Shown: piece after piece, positions 1-8,328 of the stretch
How positions within the stretch are numbered: the stretch's first letter is position 1
Layout: the number at the start of each line of letters is the position of its first letter
Assembly (NCBI GenBank): GCA_903889745.1
Contig: CAISYO010000210.1
Span: 1 to 55,089, forward strand
Source of the DNA: an uncultured Bacteroidota bacterium
GTDB taxonomy: Bacteria > Bacteroidota > Bacteroidia > Flavobacteriales > Flavobacteriaceae
Reading direction: 5' to 3'
DNA: 55,089 bases
The notes under the pieces: model-generated
The model's input: the letters and a program-made list of their open reading frames with translations, nothing else
What the model was told of the DNA's origin: nothing
Database searches by the model: none
Program-made: the position numbers and the translations under genes

Positions 1-171
1 ATACATTTGAAGAGATGAAGTTGATAATGTTGTAATATTTTGAACTGTTTTATTGGCAGTTAAGTCATTACATTCATTTGATAAATCTGGCACACCATAA
101 TCGTCCCCATTTACACAACTTGATAAAGTTGCTAAAATTACTGTTGTTACTATTAATTTTATATTTTTCAT
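1..171 (-). CDS. Surface lipoprotein, DUF5689-like (N-terminal part only)
   Basis: Only the first 57 codons are present; the gene runs off the left edge. The protein starts with a lipoprotein signal peptide (lipobox LSSC, Cys19), followed by an acidic GDDYGVP stretch and an ECNDLTANKTV segment. I associate that pattern with DUF5689 lipoproteins of Flavobacteria, but this is from memory and the domain itself is outside the window. The start lies 5 bp downstream of the stop of the preceding lipoprotein gene, so it is the third gene of an operon headed by the TonB receptor. It is probably exported and anchored at the outer membrane, possibly as a partner of the receptor. Function unknown. Confidence 0.6.
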   Translation of the reverse strand, partial: MKNIKLIVTTVILATLSSCVNGDDYGVPDLSNECNDLTANKTVQNITTLSTSSLQMY

Positions 172-176
172 AGCTG

Positions 177-755
177 TTAATTTTTAGTGATTTTAACATT
201 GTCAACTTCCCAAGTCATTGATGCAGAAGATGTTGAAGTATATTTGAAAGCTACATATACATTTCCGCCAACAAAAGAAGAAACATCAATAGCACCAGAA
301 TTTGTCCAAGTATAAGAATTTGAAGCATCTAAAGTTGCTGATAAATTTGTCCAAGTTGCATTGTTAGGATCGCCACCAGCATAATTTGAAGATATTTTTA
401 CCTCTAACACGTTTCCTGTAAATCTTGAAGCAGTTTGAAAAGATAAACTTGCAGCAGTTAGTCCGCTTAAATCAATTGCAGGAGAAATTAACCAATCTTC
501 ATTTGCGTTGTTTGTTCCAGAATAACCAGACATTTTTGCACAATTTCCAGGATTGCCATATTGTGTATCAAGCGTCCAGACTTGCGCACCAGTAGCACTG
601 TATTTTGTCCAATTTGCCCAATCTGTTTCAAAACCATCTGTAAATGCATATTCATACACCGTAGGAATCACATAATCGTCATCTCCTACACAGCTTGTTA
701 GAGAACTTGTAACAAGCCCTAACAAAAATATTGTTTTTAAAAATTTTATTTTCAT
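177..755 (-). CDS. Lipoprotein with choice-of-anchor J (MAM/jelly-roll-like) domain
   Basis: 192 residues. A lipoprotein signal peptide with lipobox LTSC puts the acylated Cys at residue 22. The acidic GDDDY stretch after it resembles the N-terminus of the downstream lipoprotein. Residues about 38-190 form a beta-rich domain with the pattern of choice-of-anchor J / cleaved-adhesin domains: DGFETDWANWT, NEDWLISPAIDLSG, and a terminal WEVDNVKI strand. Such domains are found on Bacteroidetes surface proteins and bind carbohydrate or protein ligands. The gene follows the TonB receptor by 11 bp, so the two are likely co-transcribed and the lipoprotein may capture the receptor's ligand. The ligand cannot be read from the sequence. 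Confidence 0.75.
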   Translation of the reverse strand: MKIKFLKTIFLLGLVTSSLTSCVGDDDYVIPTVYEYAFTDGFETDWANWTKYSATGAQVWTLDTQYGNPGNCAKMSGYSGTNNANEDWLISPAIDLSGLTAASLSFQTASRFTGNVLEVKISSNYAGGDPNNATWTNLSATLDASNSYTWTNSGAIDVSSFVGGNVYVAFKYTSTSSASMTWEVDNVKITKN

Positions 756-766
756 TGTATATTTTT

Positions 767-3541
767 TTAGAAGTTGATGTAGAAGTTAACGAAGAAAGTT
801 CTTCCGTATCCATAGAAATATTTAGAACCAAAAGATGGTGTTCCGTTAGCCTGATCAGCTTGTAAATCAGGGAAAGTCGCTTTTCTAGATTGCTCAAATC
901 CACCTGTTTTGTACTGAATATCAAATACATTATTTACAGAGGCAAAGAAACCTACTGTATTTCGGTTTGCTTTGCTAATTCTCCACGATTTTCCTCCTGT
1001 CAAATTAACCAATGTAAAACTATCAAATTTTTCTTGTTTAAGAATAGCTCTAACGGTTTCTGGAGTAGCACCACTATAATTATCGCCTGTTGCACTATCG
1101 ATACTAAAATTATCGGTTCTTAGAATGTTAGCAAAATCAACATAACTGTTAGCTAAATAGTTAACATTTGCGCCGATCCACCAGAAATTAGGATCTCTAT
1201 ATTCTAATCCAAAAGAAGCAGCTGTTTGTGGCATACCTGGTTGGTGATAATTTTTGATGTACACGGTTCCAAAATCAGTTAATGAATTGTTTCCGGCAGC
1301 AGCTAAAGCATCATCATTTGTTTTTAATCTTGCATTGTCTGAAAAGATATATTGCCCGTATGAAGCAGCAGCAGTTGCTTTAATGGTTGAAGTAATATTA
1401 TATTCTAAACCAAGCTCTACACCCATATTTTGTTTGTCAATTCCAGATACGATTTCACTTACAAAAGTGTCTTCGTCTCCTCCATCATCGCTTCCAATTC
1501 CTTCTCCGTAAAAGAATGAAATTTCAGTAGCATCTTGAATTTTTGTGTAAAAACCAGTCAAACGAGCTTTTACCTTTGGTGTTTTTAAGATGTAACTTGC
1601 ATCTGCACTGGTAACTCTTTCGCTTTGAAGATCTGGAGTAATTACATTGTTAAGTCGTGCATTAGAAAAAGTATTTCTTAAACTTGGTGCTTTAGTTTGA
1701 TATAATCCGTTGAAATCAAAATAATTTCTTCCGTTTAATTTATAGGTTAAGCCTCCTTTAAAACCAAAGTTTTCAAAAGTGATGCTATTTCCTTTTCCAT
1801 ATGAATTATCGGCATAGATTCCATTTTTATATAAACCTTCTCTTTGATATTCTGTTCTAGAGAAGTTTTGTGCTAAATAAAAATCAACTTTGTCATATGT
1901 AAATTTAAATTGAGTAAAACCGTCAAAAGTTAACGCATGTAACAAATAGTTGTAACCATACGATTGATTTTCGCCTATTTGTCTGTTCGGATTATTTAAA
2001 TCAGATTGACCTGCATTTCCTGAATAAAACGGATCAATATCAAGGAAATATTGACCTCCCATAAGATCAAGTAAATTTTGGTGATTGTGTGAACGTAATT
2101 TTCTCACATTAACCCCAGCATTTAATACAATATTGTCTGATAAACTTGAATTTAAAATAGAATTGGCATTCAATAAATTATCATCTGTTCGGTCTTCATA
2201 TAACACATAAACGCTTCTACCAGGGAAGGCACTATTTTGATTGGCGATATACATTGCATTCCAGTCGATTTGACTATTTGCTCTAAAAGTATCTCCTATT
2301 TGTGTTAATTGTCCTTCCGTATATCCTCCTAAGTTACTGAAATAACTTGGTAAATTTTTATAATAGGTTGGATCTGGATTATTTCCTAATTGAAAATCTA
2401 ATCTAGAATTTCCAATAGTTCCTGTTTGAAAAGCAACATTGGTATTTAAAGATGTTTTATCAGATAATTTCCAATAGTGCGATAACATTACTATTGGCTC
2501 TTCAACGTCTTTATCTCTTGAATTACGTTTTTTACCGTTTTGCCATCCCCAATAAGAATTGTATTTAATCCCCATTAAATTATTAACCTCTTCGGTGTTT
2601 GGCGATGATTTCCCTCTGCTATTTTGAGCATACATAGCAGTTAAGTTTAAGCTGTGTTTATCGTTTATTTTTTTCTCAACACTTGCAAATAAAGAATTTG
2701 CTGCATAATCTGTTCCTTCAAAATAACCTTCTTGTGCCCATCTTCTTGATGCAGAAACTACAAACGCCCATCCGTCTTTGTCCATTCCAGATGCGTAGGT
2801 TCCCATCGTTCTCCAACTGTAATTTGTGTTGGTACCCGACATCGAAATTCTAGATCCTGGTCTGTAAAATGAAGCTCTAGTGTTAATTTCTTGTGTTCCT
2901 AATGCACTACCAAAAGTATAATCAGACGGCGCAGAACCCATGGTGAATTCTTGGTTTCTTGTAGCATCATTTAAACCACCCCAGTTACTCCATTGTGGTC
3001 TTCCGTCATACAATTTATTCATTACAATACCATTAATCATGGTAACGCCATATTCATTATCTAAACCTCTAATTCTAAAACGTGATTGACCCCAGTTAAA
3101 AGCAGCAGCTTGTTGATAAGTATCTCTAGTTGCTTGTAATAAACCCGAGGTGCTTTCAGAACCACTATTATCATCTCCTAAGTCATTTTCAGTAATGGTT
3201 ACTAAACTTAATTGTTGTTCAGAAGTAATATCTTCTTCCAAAACAATTGTTCCTAAGTCGATGGTTTCGCCTGTAAATGGTTCAAGCATTAAATTTTGTT
3301 GATTGTATCCAGTAGATTTTATTATCAACACTTGTGCCCCAGAAGGCAAAGCCTGAAAAACAAAGTTTCCTTCAAAATCAGTTAAAACAGATTGGTTGTT
3401 ACTTTGGATAATAGCCACAACGTTTTGCAATGGTTTCTGACTTTTAGCATCGATAACCTTTCCTTTTAAGGCAGGATTTTGTTGTGCAAAAACAAAAACA
3501 GCTTGCAGCACTAATAACGTGCTCAATACAAGTTTTTTCAT
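767..3541 (-). CDS. TonB-dependent outer-membrane receptor with carboxypeptidase-like N-domain
   Basis: 924 residues from the ATG at 3541. A longer reading from 3610 would add 23 residues before an obvious signal peptide (MKKLVLSTLLVLQAVFVFAQ) and would begin upstream of the putative promoter, so I reject it. Domains in order: signal peptide 1-20; a CarboxypepD-reg-like beta-sandwich about 24-105 (GKVIDAKSQKPLQNV, TDFEGNF); a plug about 130-260 with RIRGLDNEYGVTMINGI; then a 22-strand-type barrel ending in the aromatic FFVNFYINF. No SusD gene follows; two lipoproteins do. It probably imports a substrate across the outer membrane using TonB energy. The divergent secreted nuclease-fold gene hints at a nucleic-acid- or phosphate-related substrate, but that is inference. 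Confidence 0.88.
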   Translation of the reverse strand: MKKLVLSTLLVLQAVFVFAQQNPALKGKVIDAKSQKPLQNVVAIIQSNNQSVLTDFEGNFVFQALPSGAQVLIIKSTGYNQQNLMLEPFTGETIDLGTIVLEEDITSEQQLSLVTITENDLGDDNSGSESTSGLLQATRDTYQQAAAFNWGQSRFRIRGLDNEYGVTMINGIVMNKLYDGRPQWSNWGGLNDATRNQEFTMGSAPSDYTFGSALGTQEINTRASFYRPGSRISMSGTNTNYSWRTMGTYASGMDKDGWAFVVSASRRWAQEGYFEGTDYAANSLFASVEKKINDKHSLNLTAMYAQNSRGKSSPNTEEVNNLMGIKYNSYWGWQNGKKRNSRDKDVEEPIVMLSHYWKLSDKTSLNTNVAFQTGTIGNSRLDFQLGNNPDPTYYKNLPSYFSNLGGYTEGQLTQIGDTFRANSQIDWNAMYIANQNSAFPGRSVYVLYEDRTDDNLLNANSILNSSLSDNIVLNAGVNVRKLRSHNHQNLLDLMGGQYFLDIDPFYSGNAGQSDLNNPNRQIGENQSYGYNYLLHALTFDGFTQFKFTYDKVDFYLAQNFSRTEYQREGLYKNGIYADNSYGKGNSITFENFGFKGGLTYKLNGRNYFDFNGLYQTKAPSLRNTFSNARLNNVITPDLQSERVTSADASYILKTPKVKARLTGFYTKIQDATEISFFYGEGIGSDDGGDEDTFVSEIVSGIDKQNMGVELGLEYNITSTIKATAAASYGQYIFSDNARLKTNDDALAAAGNNSLTDFGTVYIKNYHQPGMPQTAASFGLEYRDPNFWWIGANVNYLANSYVDFANILRTDNFSIDSATGDNYSGATPETVRAILKQEKFDSFTLVNLTGGKSWRISKANRNTVGFFASVNNVFDIQYKTGGFEQSRKATFPDLQADQANGTPSFGSKYFYGYGRTFFVNFYINF

Positions 3542-3599
3542 AAAGAATATTAAAATTAATACTAATTTAATGCTAAGTCGTTCAAAACTTAACAGCCTA

Positions 3600-3607
3600 C
3601 AAAGATA
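3600..3607 (-). promoter_or_regulatory. Putative -7 box for the TonB receptor operon
   Basis: Minus strand reads TATCTTTG, a perfect match to the Bacteroidetes TAnnTTTG box, 59 bp upstream of the receptor ATG. No clear TTG lies at the usual -33 distance. Confidence 0.55.
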
Positions 3608-3627
3608 CAAATTTTAATAATATTATT

Positions 3628-3635
3628 TACCTTTG
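3628..3635 (+). promoter_or_regulatory. Putative -7 box for the endonuclease-family gene
   Basis: TACCTTTG matches TAnnTTTG and ends 44 bp before the ATG at 3680. It lies only 20 bp from the opposing box at 3600-3607, so the two divergent promoters would be mutually close. Confidence 0.5.
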
Positions 3636-3679
3636 AACCCTGTTTTCTAGTAAACATAACTATAAAATAATCTACTTAT

Positions 3680-4795
3680 ATGAAAATAAAGCACTATTTG
3701 TCGGCTTTTGTTGTGATTTTATCAATAACTAATGCTTTCTCTCAAGAGAAAAAATTTAAAGTTCATACCGTTGCCTTTTATAATTTTGAAAACTTATTTG
3801 ACACCATCAACGACCCTGATACTTATGATGAAGAATACACCCCATCGGAAGGCTGGACTTTAAAAAATTACAAAAAGAAGTTAGACAATCTAAGCAGAGT
3901 TCTTATTGAATTAGGCACAAGTGATGCTCAAAAAAATGCACCAGTAATCATTGGAGCGTGTGAAATTGAAAACAGAAGAGTGTTAGAAGACTTAACGAAA
4001 CATCCAACACTCCTCAATAAAGGATATAAAGTAGTGCATTTTGATTCACCTGATAAGCGTGGTATCGATGTTGGATTTTTATACCAAGAAAAACACTTTC
4101 AACCTGTAAGTTATATCAATGTGCCTTTGTATGTTTACGAAAATGAAACCACATCTGATAAAAAAGACAAAAAAGAATCCGAAGAAACAGACGACAAAGG
4201 AGCTGTAGATGCAAAAACGAAACGTATTTATACTCGTGACCAACTTTTAGTTACGGGTATGCTAGACGGAGAAGAAATAAACATCATTGTCAATCACTGG
4301 CCTTCACGTTCTGGTGGTGAAAAAAGAAGTAGTCCCTATAGAGAAGCTGCTGGGCGATTGAATAGAAAAATTATGGATTCTATTATCAAAATTAATCCAA
4401 ATGCAAAAATCATTACGATGGGCGATTTAAATGATGGTGCTTATAACAAGAGTGTAAAGGAAGGAATTGGCGCCAAACTTAAAAAAGAAGAACTTAAAAA
4501 ACCGGCTGATATTTTCAATCCATTTGAACAAATGGCAAAGGATGGTCATGCGTCACTGTTCTATAGAGATTCTGGCGATATTTTTGACCAAATTATGGTG
4601 AGTGAACAACTCATTTCTAAAGATAAAAATGATTATGCAACATTTAAATATTGGAAAGCTGGTATTTATAACAAACCTTTTCTCATTCAGAAAACCGGTC
4701 AATATAAAGGGTATCCACTCCGAAACCAAAACGGCGTTCCTGGATTCTCTGATCACTTCCCCGTGTATATTTACTTGGTGCAAGAAGTTAAATAG
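3680..4795 (+). CDS. Secreted endonuclease/exonuclease/phosphatase-family protein
   Basis: 371 residues. A signal peptide (to about residue 21, NAFSQ) is followed by an EEP (DNase I-like) fold. Recognisable blocks are YNFENLFD, GACEIENRRVL (metal-binding Glu), NHWPSRSGGE, ITMGDLNDGAYN and the terminal SDHFPVYIYL, where Asp-His would be catalytic. All core motifs are present, so it should be an active phosphodiesterase or phosphatase in the periplasm or outside the cell. A charged Lys/Glu/Asp-rich insert at about residues 155-183 is probably a loop. The gene diverges from the TonB receptor operon, and a shared role in scavenging extracellular nucleic acid is plausible but unproven. Confidence 0.85.
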   Translation: MKIKHYLSAFVVILSITNAFSQEKKFKVHTVAFYNFENLFDTINDPDTYDEEYTPSEGWTLKNYKKKLDNLSRVLIELGTSDAQKNAPVIIGACEIENRRVLEDLTKHPTLLNKGYKVVHFDSPDKRGIDVGFLYQEKHFQPVSYINVPLYVYENETTSDKKDKKESEETDDKGAVDAKTKRIYTRDQLLVTGMLDGEEINIIVNHWPSRSGGEKRSSPYREAAGRLNRKIMDSIIKINPNAKIITMGDLNDGAYNKSVKEGIGAKLKKEELKKPADIFNPFEQMAKDGHASLFYRDSGDIFDQIMVSEQLISKDKNDYATFKYWKAGIYNKPFLIQKTGQYKGYPLRNQNGVPGFSDHFPVYIYLVQEVK

Positions 4796-4806
4796 AAAAT
4801 CAAAAT

Positions 4807-4850
4807 AAAAGGTTAGTTTGTAACAAAAAGTGCAGCTAACCTTTTTTCTT
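4807..4850 (+). terminator. Rho-independent terminator after the endonuclease-family gene
   Basis: AAAAGGTTAG (4807-4816) pairs with CTAACCTTTT (4836-4845), followed by a T-rich run. It starts 12 bp after the stop codon. Confidence 0.7.
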
Positions 4851-4882
4851 TTTAGTAACTTTACGTTTTAAACAAAAACACA

Positions 4883-5419
4883 ATGGCAACGGCTAAACCT
4901 TTTAACTTGCAAAAGTGGATTAATGAGAATAAAGATTTATTAAAACCACCAGTTGGCAACAAAAATATTTACGTAGCATCTGACGATTATATTGTGATGG
5001 TTGTGGGTGGGCCCAATGCACGAAAAGACTATCATTACAACGAAACCGAAGAATTATTCTATCAGTTAGAAGGCGAAATCACCGTGTATATTCAGGAAGA
5101 GGGCGAGAAGAAAGCCATGAAACTTTCGGCAGGAGATATGTACTTACATCCTGCAAAAATTCCCCATTCGCCTGCGAGAACCGAAGGATCGATAGGCTTA
5201 GTAATCGAAAGAAAACGCGCCGGAAAAGGCTTTACCGATGGCTTGTTGTGGTATTGTGACAATTGCAATCATAAATTACACGAAGTCTATTTTGAATTAC
5301 ACGATATTGAAAAGGATTTTCTACCGCATTTCACTGAATTTTTTACTTCGGAAGAAAAAAGAACGTGTAAACAATGTGGAACGGTAATGGAAACCAATCC
5401 AAAGTATACAAAATTGTAA
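4883..5419 (+). CDS. nbaC: 3-hydroxyanthranilate 3,4-dioxygenase
   Basis: 178 residues, the usual bacterial length. This cupin enzyme opens the ring of 3-hydroxyanthranilate in the kynurenine route of tryptophan breakdown; the product cyclises to quinolinate or is degraded further. Iron ligands His51, Glu57 (HYNETEE) and His95 (IPHSP) are in place, as are substrate-binding Arg47 and Arg99 and a nearby Glu109. The C-terminal rubredoxin-like metal site is intact: Cys125/Cys128 (CDNC) and Cys162/Cys165 (CKQC). Other kynurenine-pathway genes are not in the window. An aldehyde dehydrogenase follows after a 183-bp spacer that carries its own promoter and repeats, so the two may be separately transcribed. 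Confidence 0.93.
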   Translation: MATAKPFNLQKWINENKDLLKPPVGNKNIYVASDDYIVMVVGGPNARKDYHYNETEELFYQLEGEITVYIQEEGEKKAMKLSAGDMYLHPAKIPHSPARTEGSIGLVIERKRAGKGFTDGLLWYCDNCNHKLHEVYFELHDIEKDFLPHFTEFFTSEEKRTCKQCGTVMETNPKYTKL

Positions 5420-5548
5420 CACAAAGTCACACAGAGATTTTCACAAAGATTCACAAAAAAATAATCTGTGAAATCTGTGGCAAATAATAACACCAAGAGT
5501 ATACCCTTGAGTCCTTAGCGCCTTCTTTGTGTTCCTTGTGGTTAAAAA
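5418..5548. repeat. MITE-like nested inverted repeat, CTTTGTG family (A)
   Basis: Begins at the stop codon of the dioxygenase gene. Outer arms are AACACAAAG (5418-5426) and CTTTGTGTT (5525-5533), a perfect 9-bp pair. An inner hairpin pairs AGATTTTCACAAAGATT (5435-5451) with AATCTGTGAAATCT (5463-5476), with small bulges. The right end reads CCTTGTGGTTAAAA, the phrase that recurs at 20668-20697, 21155-21183, 23625-23700 and 26989-27045. There is no ORF inside. Confidence 0.7.
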
Positions 5549-5565
5549 TATATTTTCTACCTTTG
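5536..5565 (+). promoter_or_regulatory. Promoter of the ALDH7 gene
   Basis: TTG at 5536-5538, 19-bp spacer, TACCTTTG at 5558-5565: a good Flavobacterium-type promoter. The TTG lies inside the CCTTGTGG phrase of the family A repeat. The ATG is 37 bp downstream of the -7 box. Confidence 0.65.
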
Positions 5566-5602
5566 AAAAAAATTAAACAAAACACTACAAAAAAGTTATA
5601 AA

Positions 5603-7153
5603 ATGATATCTGAAGCAGCAATTCAATTTGGTATGCAAGACGCTTTGCAACAATTAGGCATTAAAGAAATAAACGAAGGAACTTCTACGGGAACAAAGTG
5701 GTTTTCTAACGGAAAAATCATCGAATCCTATTCACCTGCCACAGGCGATTTAATTGGAAAAGTAAAATCTTCGACCAAAGAAGATTACGAAACAGCCATG
5801 AGTGCTGCAGAAGAAGCGTTCAAAACTTGGCGTTTGGTTCCAGCTCCAAAAAGAGGCGAAATCGTGCGTCAAATGGGAGACGAATTGCGCAAACACAAAG
5901 AAGCATTAGGAAAATTAGTGTCTTTTGAAATGGGCAAATCTTATCAAGAAGGTCTGGGAGAAGTGCAAGAAATGATTGACATCTGTGATTTTGCAGTTGG
6001 TTTATCGCGTCAATTACACGGATTAACCATGCATTCAGAACGTCCAATGCACAGAATGTATGAGCAATGGCATCCGTTTGGAATTGTAGGCATCATTTCG
6101 GCGTTCAATTTCCCAGTTGCGGTTTGGTCTTGGAACACCATGTTGGCTTGGATTTGTGGCGATGTGTGTATTTGGAAACCCAGTTCAAAAACCCCTTTGT
6201 GTGGTGTAGCGTGTCAAAACATCATTCAAACCGTATTAGAAAGAAACAATTTGCCAGAAGGAATCAGCTGTTTAGTAGTAGGTAACGAATCGGGTGATTT
6301 AATCAATAACGACAAACGTATTCCATTAGTATCGTTTACAGGTTCTACAAGAATTGGTCGTCACGTATCAAAAACGGTGGCGGAGCGTTTTGGAAATACT
6401 ATCCTAGAATTAGGTGGAAACAACGCGATTATCGTTTCTCAAGAAGCCGATTTATCAATGGTATTGGTTGGAGCGGTTTTTGGAGCGGTAGGAACAGCAG
6501 GTCAACGTTGTACTTCAACGCGTAGATTAATTGTGCACGAAAGTGTGTACGATAAAACCTTAGACGTTTTAGCAAAAGCATATGCGCAGTTAAAAATTGG
6601 AAATCCATTAGATGCAAACAATCACGTAGGACCACTTATCGATAAAGGTGCGGTGCAAGATTACTTAAACGCGATTGAAAAAGCAAAAGCAGAAGGCGGA
6701 AAAGTTATTGTAGAAGGCGGTGTTTTAGAGGGAAAAGGATACGAAAGCGGTTGTTATGTAAAACCATGTATCATTGAAGCGAAAAACGAGTTTGAAATCG
6801 TGCAACACGAAACATTTGCACCTGTTTTATACGTAATGAAATACAGTACCATTGAAGAAGCGATTGCGATGCAAAATGCCGTTCCACAAGGATTATCTTC
6901 TTCGATCTTTACCAACAACATGAGAGAAATGGAATTATTCCTTTCGGCTGCGGGATCCGATTGCGGAATTGCTAACGTAAACATTGGAACTTCTGGTGCT
7001 GAAATTGGTGGTGCTTTTGGTGGTGAAAAAGAAACCGGTGGTGGCCGTGAATCAGGTTCTGATGCTTGGAAAGCCTACATGAGAAGACAAACCAACACTA
7101 TCAACTACGGAACAGCGTTGCCATTAGCCCAAGGCATTAAATTTGATTTTTAA
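5603..7153 (+). CDS. Aldehyde dehydrogenase, ALDH7 (antiquitin / AmaB) type
   Basis: 516 residues, full length. The NAD(P)-dependent fold carries the catalytic Glu269 (LELGGNN) and nucleophile Cys303 (GQRCTSTRR). The C-terminal signature GGGRESGSDAWKAYMRRQT and the NYGTALPLAQGIKFDF tail are typical of ALDH7, the alpha-aminoadipic semialdehyde / piperideine-6-carboxylate dehydrogenases of lysine degradation, rather than of the 2-aminomuconate semialdehyde dehydrogenases expected beside a 3-hydroxyanthranilate dioxygenase. The subfamily call is therefore made from the C-terminal motif, not from the neighbour. It is cytosolic. A family E repeat and a strong terminator follow. Confidence 0.88.
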   Translation: MISEAAIQFGMQDALQQLGIKEINEGTSTGTKWFSNGKIIESYSPATGDLIGKVKSSTKEDYETAMSAAEEAFKTWRLVPAPKRGEIVRQMGDELRKHKEALGKLVSFEMGKSYQEGLGEVQEMIDICDFAVGLSRQLHGLTMHSERPMHRMYEQWHPFGIVGIISAFNFPVAVWSWNTMLAWICGDVCIWKPSSKTPLCGVACQNIIQTVLERNNLPEGISCLVVGNESGDLINNDKRIPLVSFTGSTRIGRHVSKTVAERFGNTILELGGNNAIIVSQEADLSMVLVGAVFGAVGTAGQRCTSTRRLIVHESVYDKTLDVLAKAYAQLKIGNPLDANNHVGPLIDKGAVQDYLNAIEKAKAEGGKVIVEGGVLEGKGYESGCYVKPCIIEAKNEFEIVQHETFAPVLYVMKYSTIEEAIAMQNAVPQGLSSSIFTNNMREMELFLSAAGSDCGIANVNIGTSGAEIGGAFGGEKETGGGRESGSDAWKAYMRRQTNTINYGTALPLAQGIKFDF

Positions 7154-7157
7154 AATA

Positions 7158-7193
7158 AGTGATTAGTGAAAAGTAATAAGTGATTAGTTACTT
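7158..7193. repeat. GTGATTAG-phrase repeat (family E)
   Basis: AAGTGATTAG occurs twice, and AAAAGTAA ... TTACTTTT forms a small hairpin, a few bases after the ALDH stop. The same phrase family recurs at 35409-35514. Confidence 0.6.
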
Positions 7194-7203
7194 TTTGATA
7201 TAG

Positions 7204-7235
7204 AAAAACCCTGCAATTGCAGGGTTTTTTGTTTT
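7204..7235. terminator. Perfect palindromic terminator between convergent genes
   Basis: A 26-bp perfect palindrome (7204-7229) centred on GCAATTGC, with A-run and T-run flanks, fits bidirectional Rho-independent termination for the ALDH gene and the convergent minus-strand gene. Confidence 0.85.
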
Positions 7236-7297
7236 ATCTTGAGGGCACGGAAAAAATTTCCGCGCTATCGGGGTACTAATTTATATTTATTTTGTAA

Positions 7298-8167
7298 TTA
7301 ATAATTAGGCAATGTAAGTTCTCCCTTATTGAATGTGTCATTATAATACCTTATTTTTCCTTGAATATTAATTTTATCAAAGTCATAATTATCTTTTTCA
7401 GATTTTGAAACTAATACATTTCCACCTACTTTTTTTAACGCACCCAAGTCTTTAACTGTTGTTTTTCTTAGGTTTAAATTACCTTTAACTTCTTCCAATG
7501 TACCAAGACTAACATGTGTATTTTTTAGGTATAAATTACCATTTACTTTTTTTAATGGACTTAAAGACTCTAATTTATATTGATATGTATGATTAGAAAA
7601 ACTTAAACTACCATTTACTATCTTTAAGTTGCCAAGGTTTTCCATCTCATTGTCAATATATAAATCTCCATTTATTATAGAAATTCTACCTAAAGTTTTA
7701 ATCCAATTACTTTGTAAAAAGCCATAATTATTGAATTTTTTATTAATTTTTAAGTCACCATTAATAGTTTCAGTCGCTAACATTAATCGACTATCATTAT
7801 ACGTTTTATCAATTATTAGTAAAAATGGATTTCCATTTAATACAGGTAACTCAAATAAAGTTTTAAATTCTTTAATTTTATAACCAGTTGTATCATAAAA
7901 CCAATCTAAAGCCAGCTCCACTTGTTCGTTTTTGGTTAATTTAAAATCAATTGGAAATCTTGGTTCAACAATGCCCCATCTAGTATGTTTAGAGATGATT
8001 AAAGAACCTTTTTCTATTATTTCTTCTTGAGTGGTATCGTTTTCTAATAAAATTTTTTGTAAAAAATCATTATGATTTTCTTGAATGTTTAATTCAACAC
8101 TAACTAAGCTTCCAAAAGGAATACCATTGTAGTCAATAAATTTATATAATTCAGTTTTATTTATCAT
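7298..8167 (-). CDS. Hypothetical protein with leucine-rich / L-domain-like repeats
   Basis: 289 residues with no signal peptide or membrane segment. Residues about 140-275 hold at least five units of about 20-22 residues built on a strand-turn pattern: INGDLYIDNE, VNGSLSFSNH, VNGNLYLKNT, VKGNLNLRKT, VGGNVLVSKS. This resembles the beta-helix of leucine-rich-repeat or receptor-L domains and suggests a binding solenoid. The N-terminal 135 residues are not recognised. The gene is AT-rich, stands alone between terminators, and looks like an accessory gene. I cannot assign a function. Confidence 0.6.
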   Translation of the reverse strand: MINKTELYKFIDYNGIPFGSLVSVELNIQENHNDFLQKILLENDTTQEEIIEKGSLIISKHTRWGIVEPRFPIDFKLTKNEQVELALDWFYDTTGYKIKEFKTLFELPVLNGNPFLLIIDKTYNDSRLMLATETINGDLKINKKFNNYGFLQSNWIKTLGRISIINGDLYIDNEMENLGNLKIVNGSLSFSNHTYQYKLESLSPLKKVNGNLYLKNTHVSLGTLEEVKGNLNLRKTTVKDLGALKKVGGNVLVSKSEKDNYDFDKINIQGKIRYYNDTFNKGELTLPNY

Positions 8168-8263
8168 CTGAAAGTTATTTCTATCTTCATCATTTTTTTA
8201 CCTTAATACCGAGTGAATTTCTTCAAATTAATTATTCTAATCAAAGATAACAAATTGCAAATA

Positions 8264-8294
8264 AAAACCCCACAAATCAAATTTGCAGGGTTTT
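8264..8294 (-). terminator. Rho-independent terminator after the PhnA-like gene
   Basis: On the minus strand AAAACCCTGCAAAT pairs with ATTTGTGGGGTTTT (two G-U pairs, 3-base loop). It lies 35 bp after the stop of the PhnA-like gene and is flanked by A/T runs on both sides. Confidence 0.75.
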
Positions 8295-8328
8295 CTATTA
8301 TCACATTGCCACATCGGCACATTGAAAA

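Noticed and set aside
3542..3610. 23-residue N-terminal extension of the TonB receptor
   Set aside because: It precedes a complete signal peptide and overlaps the promoter region.
7240..7276. Short palindrome CGGAAAAAATTTCCG after the ALDH terminator
   Set aside because: Possible repeat or second hairpin, but too short and without another copy in the window to call.
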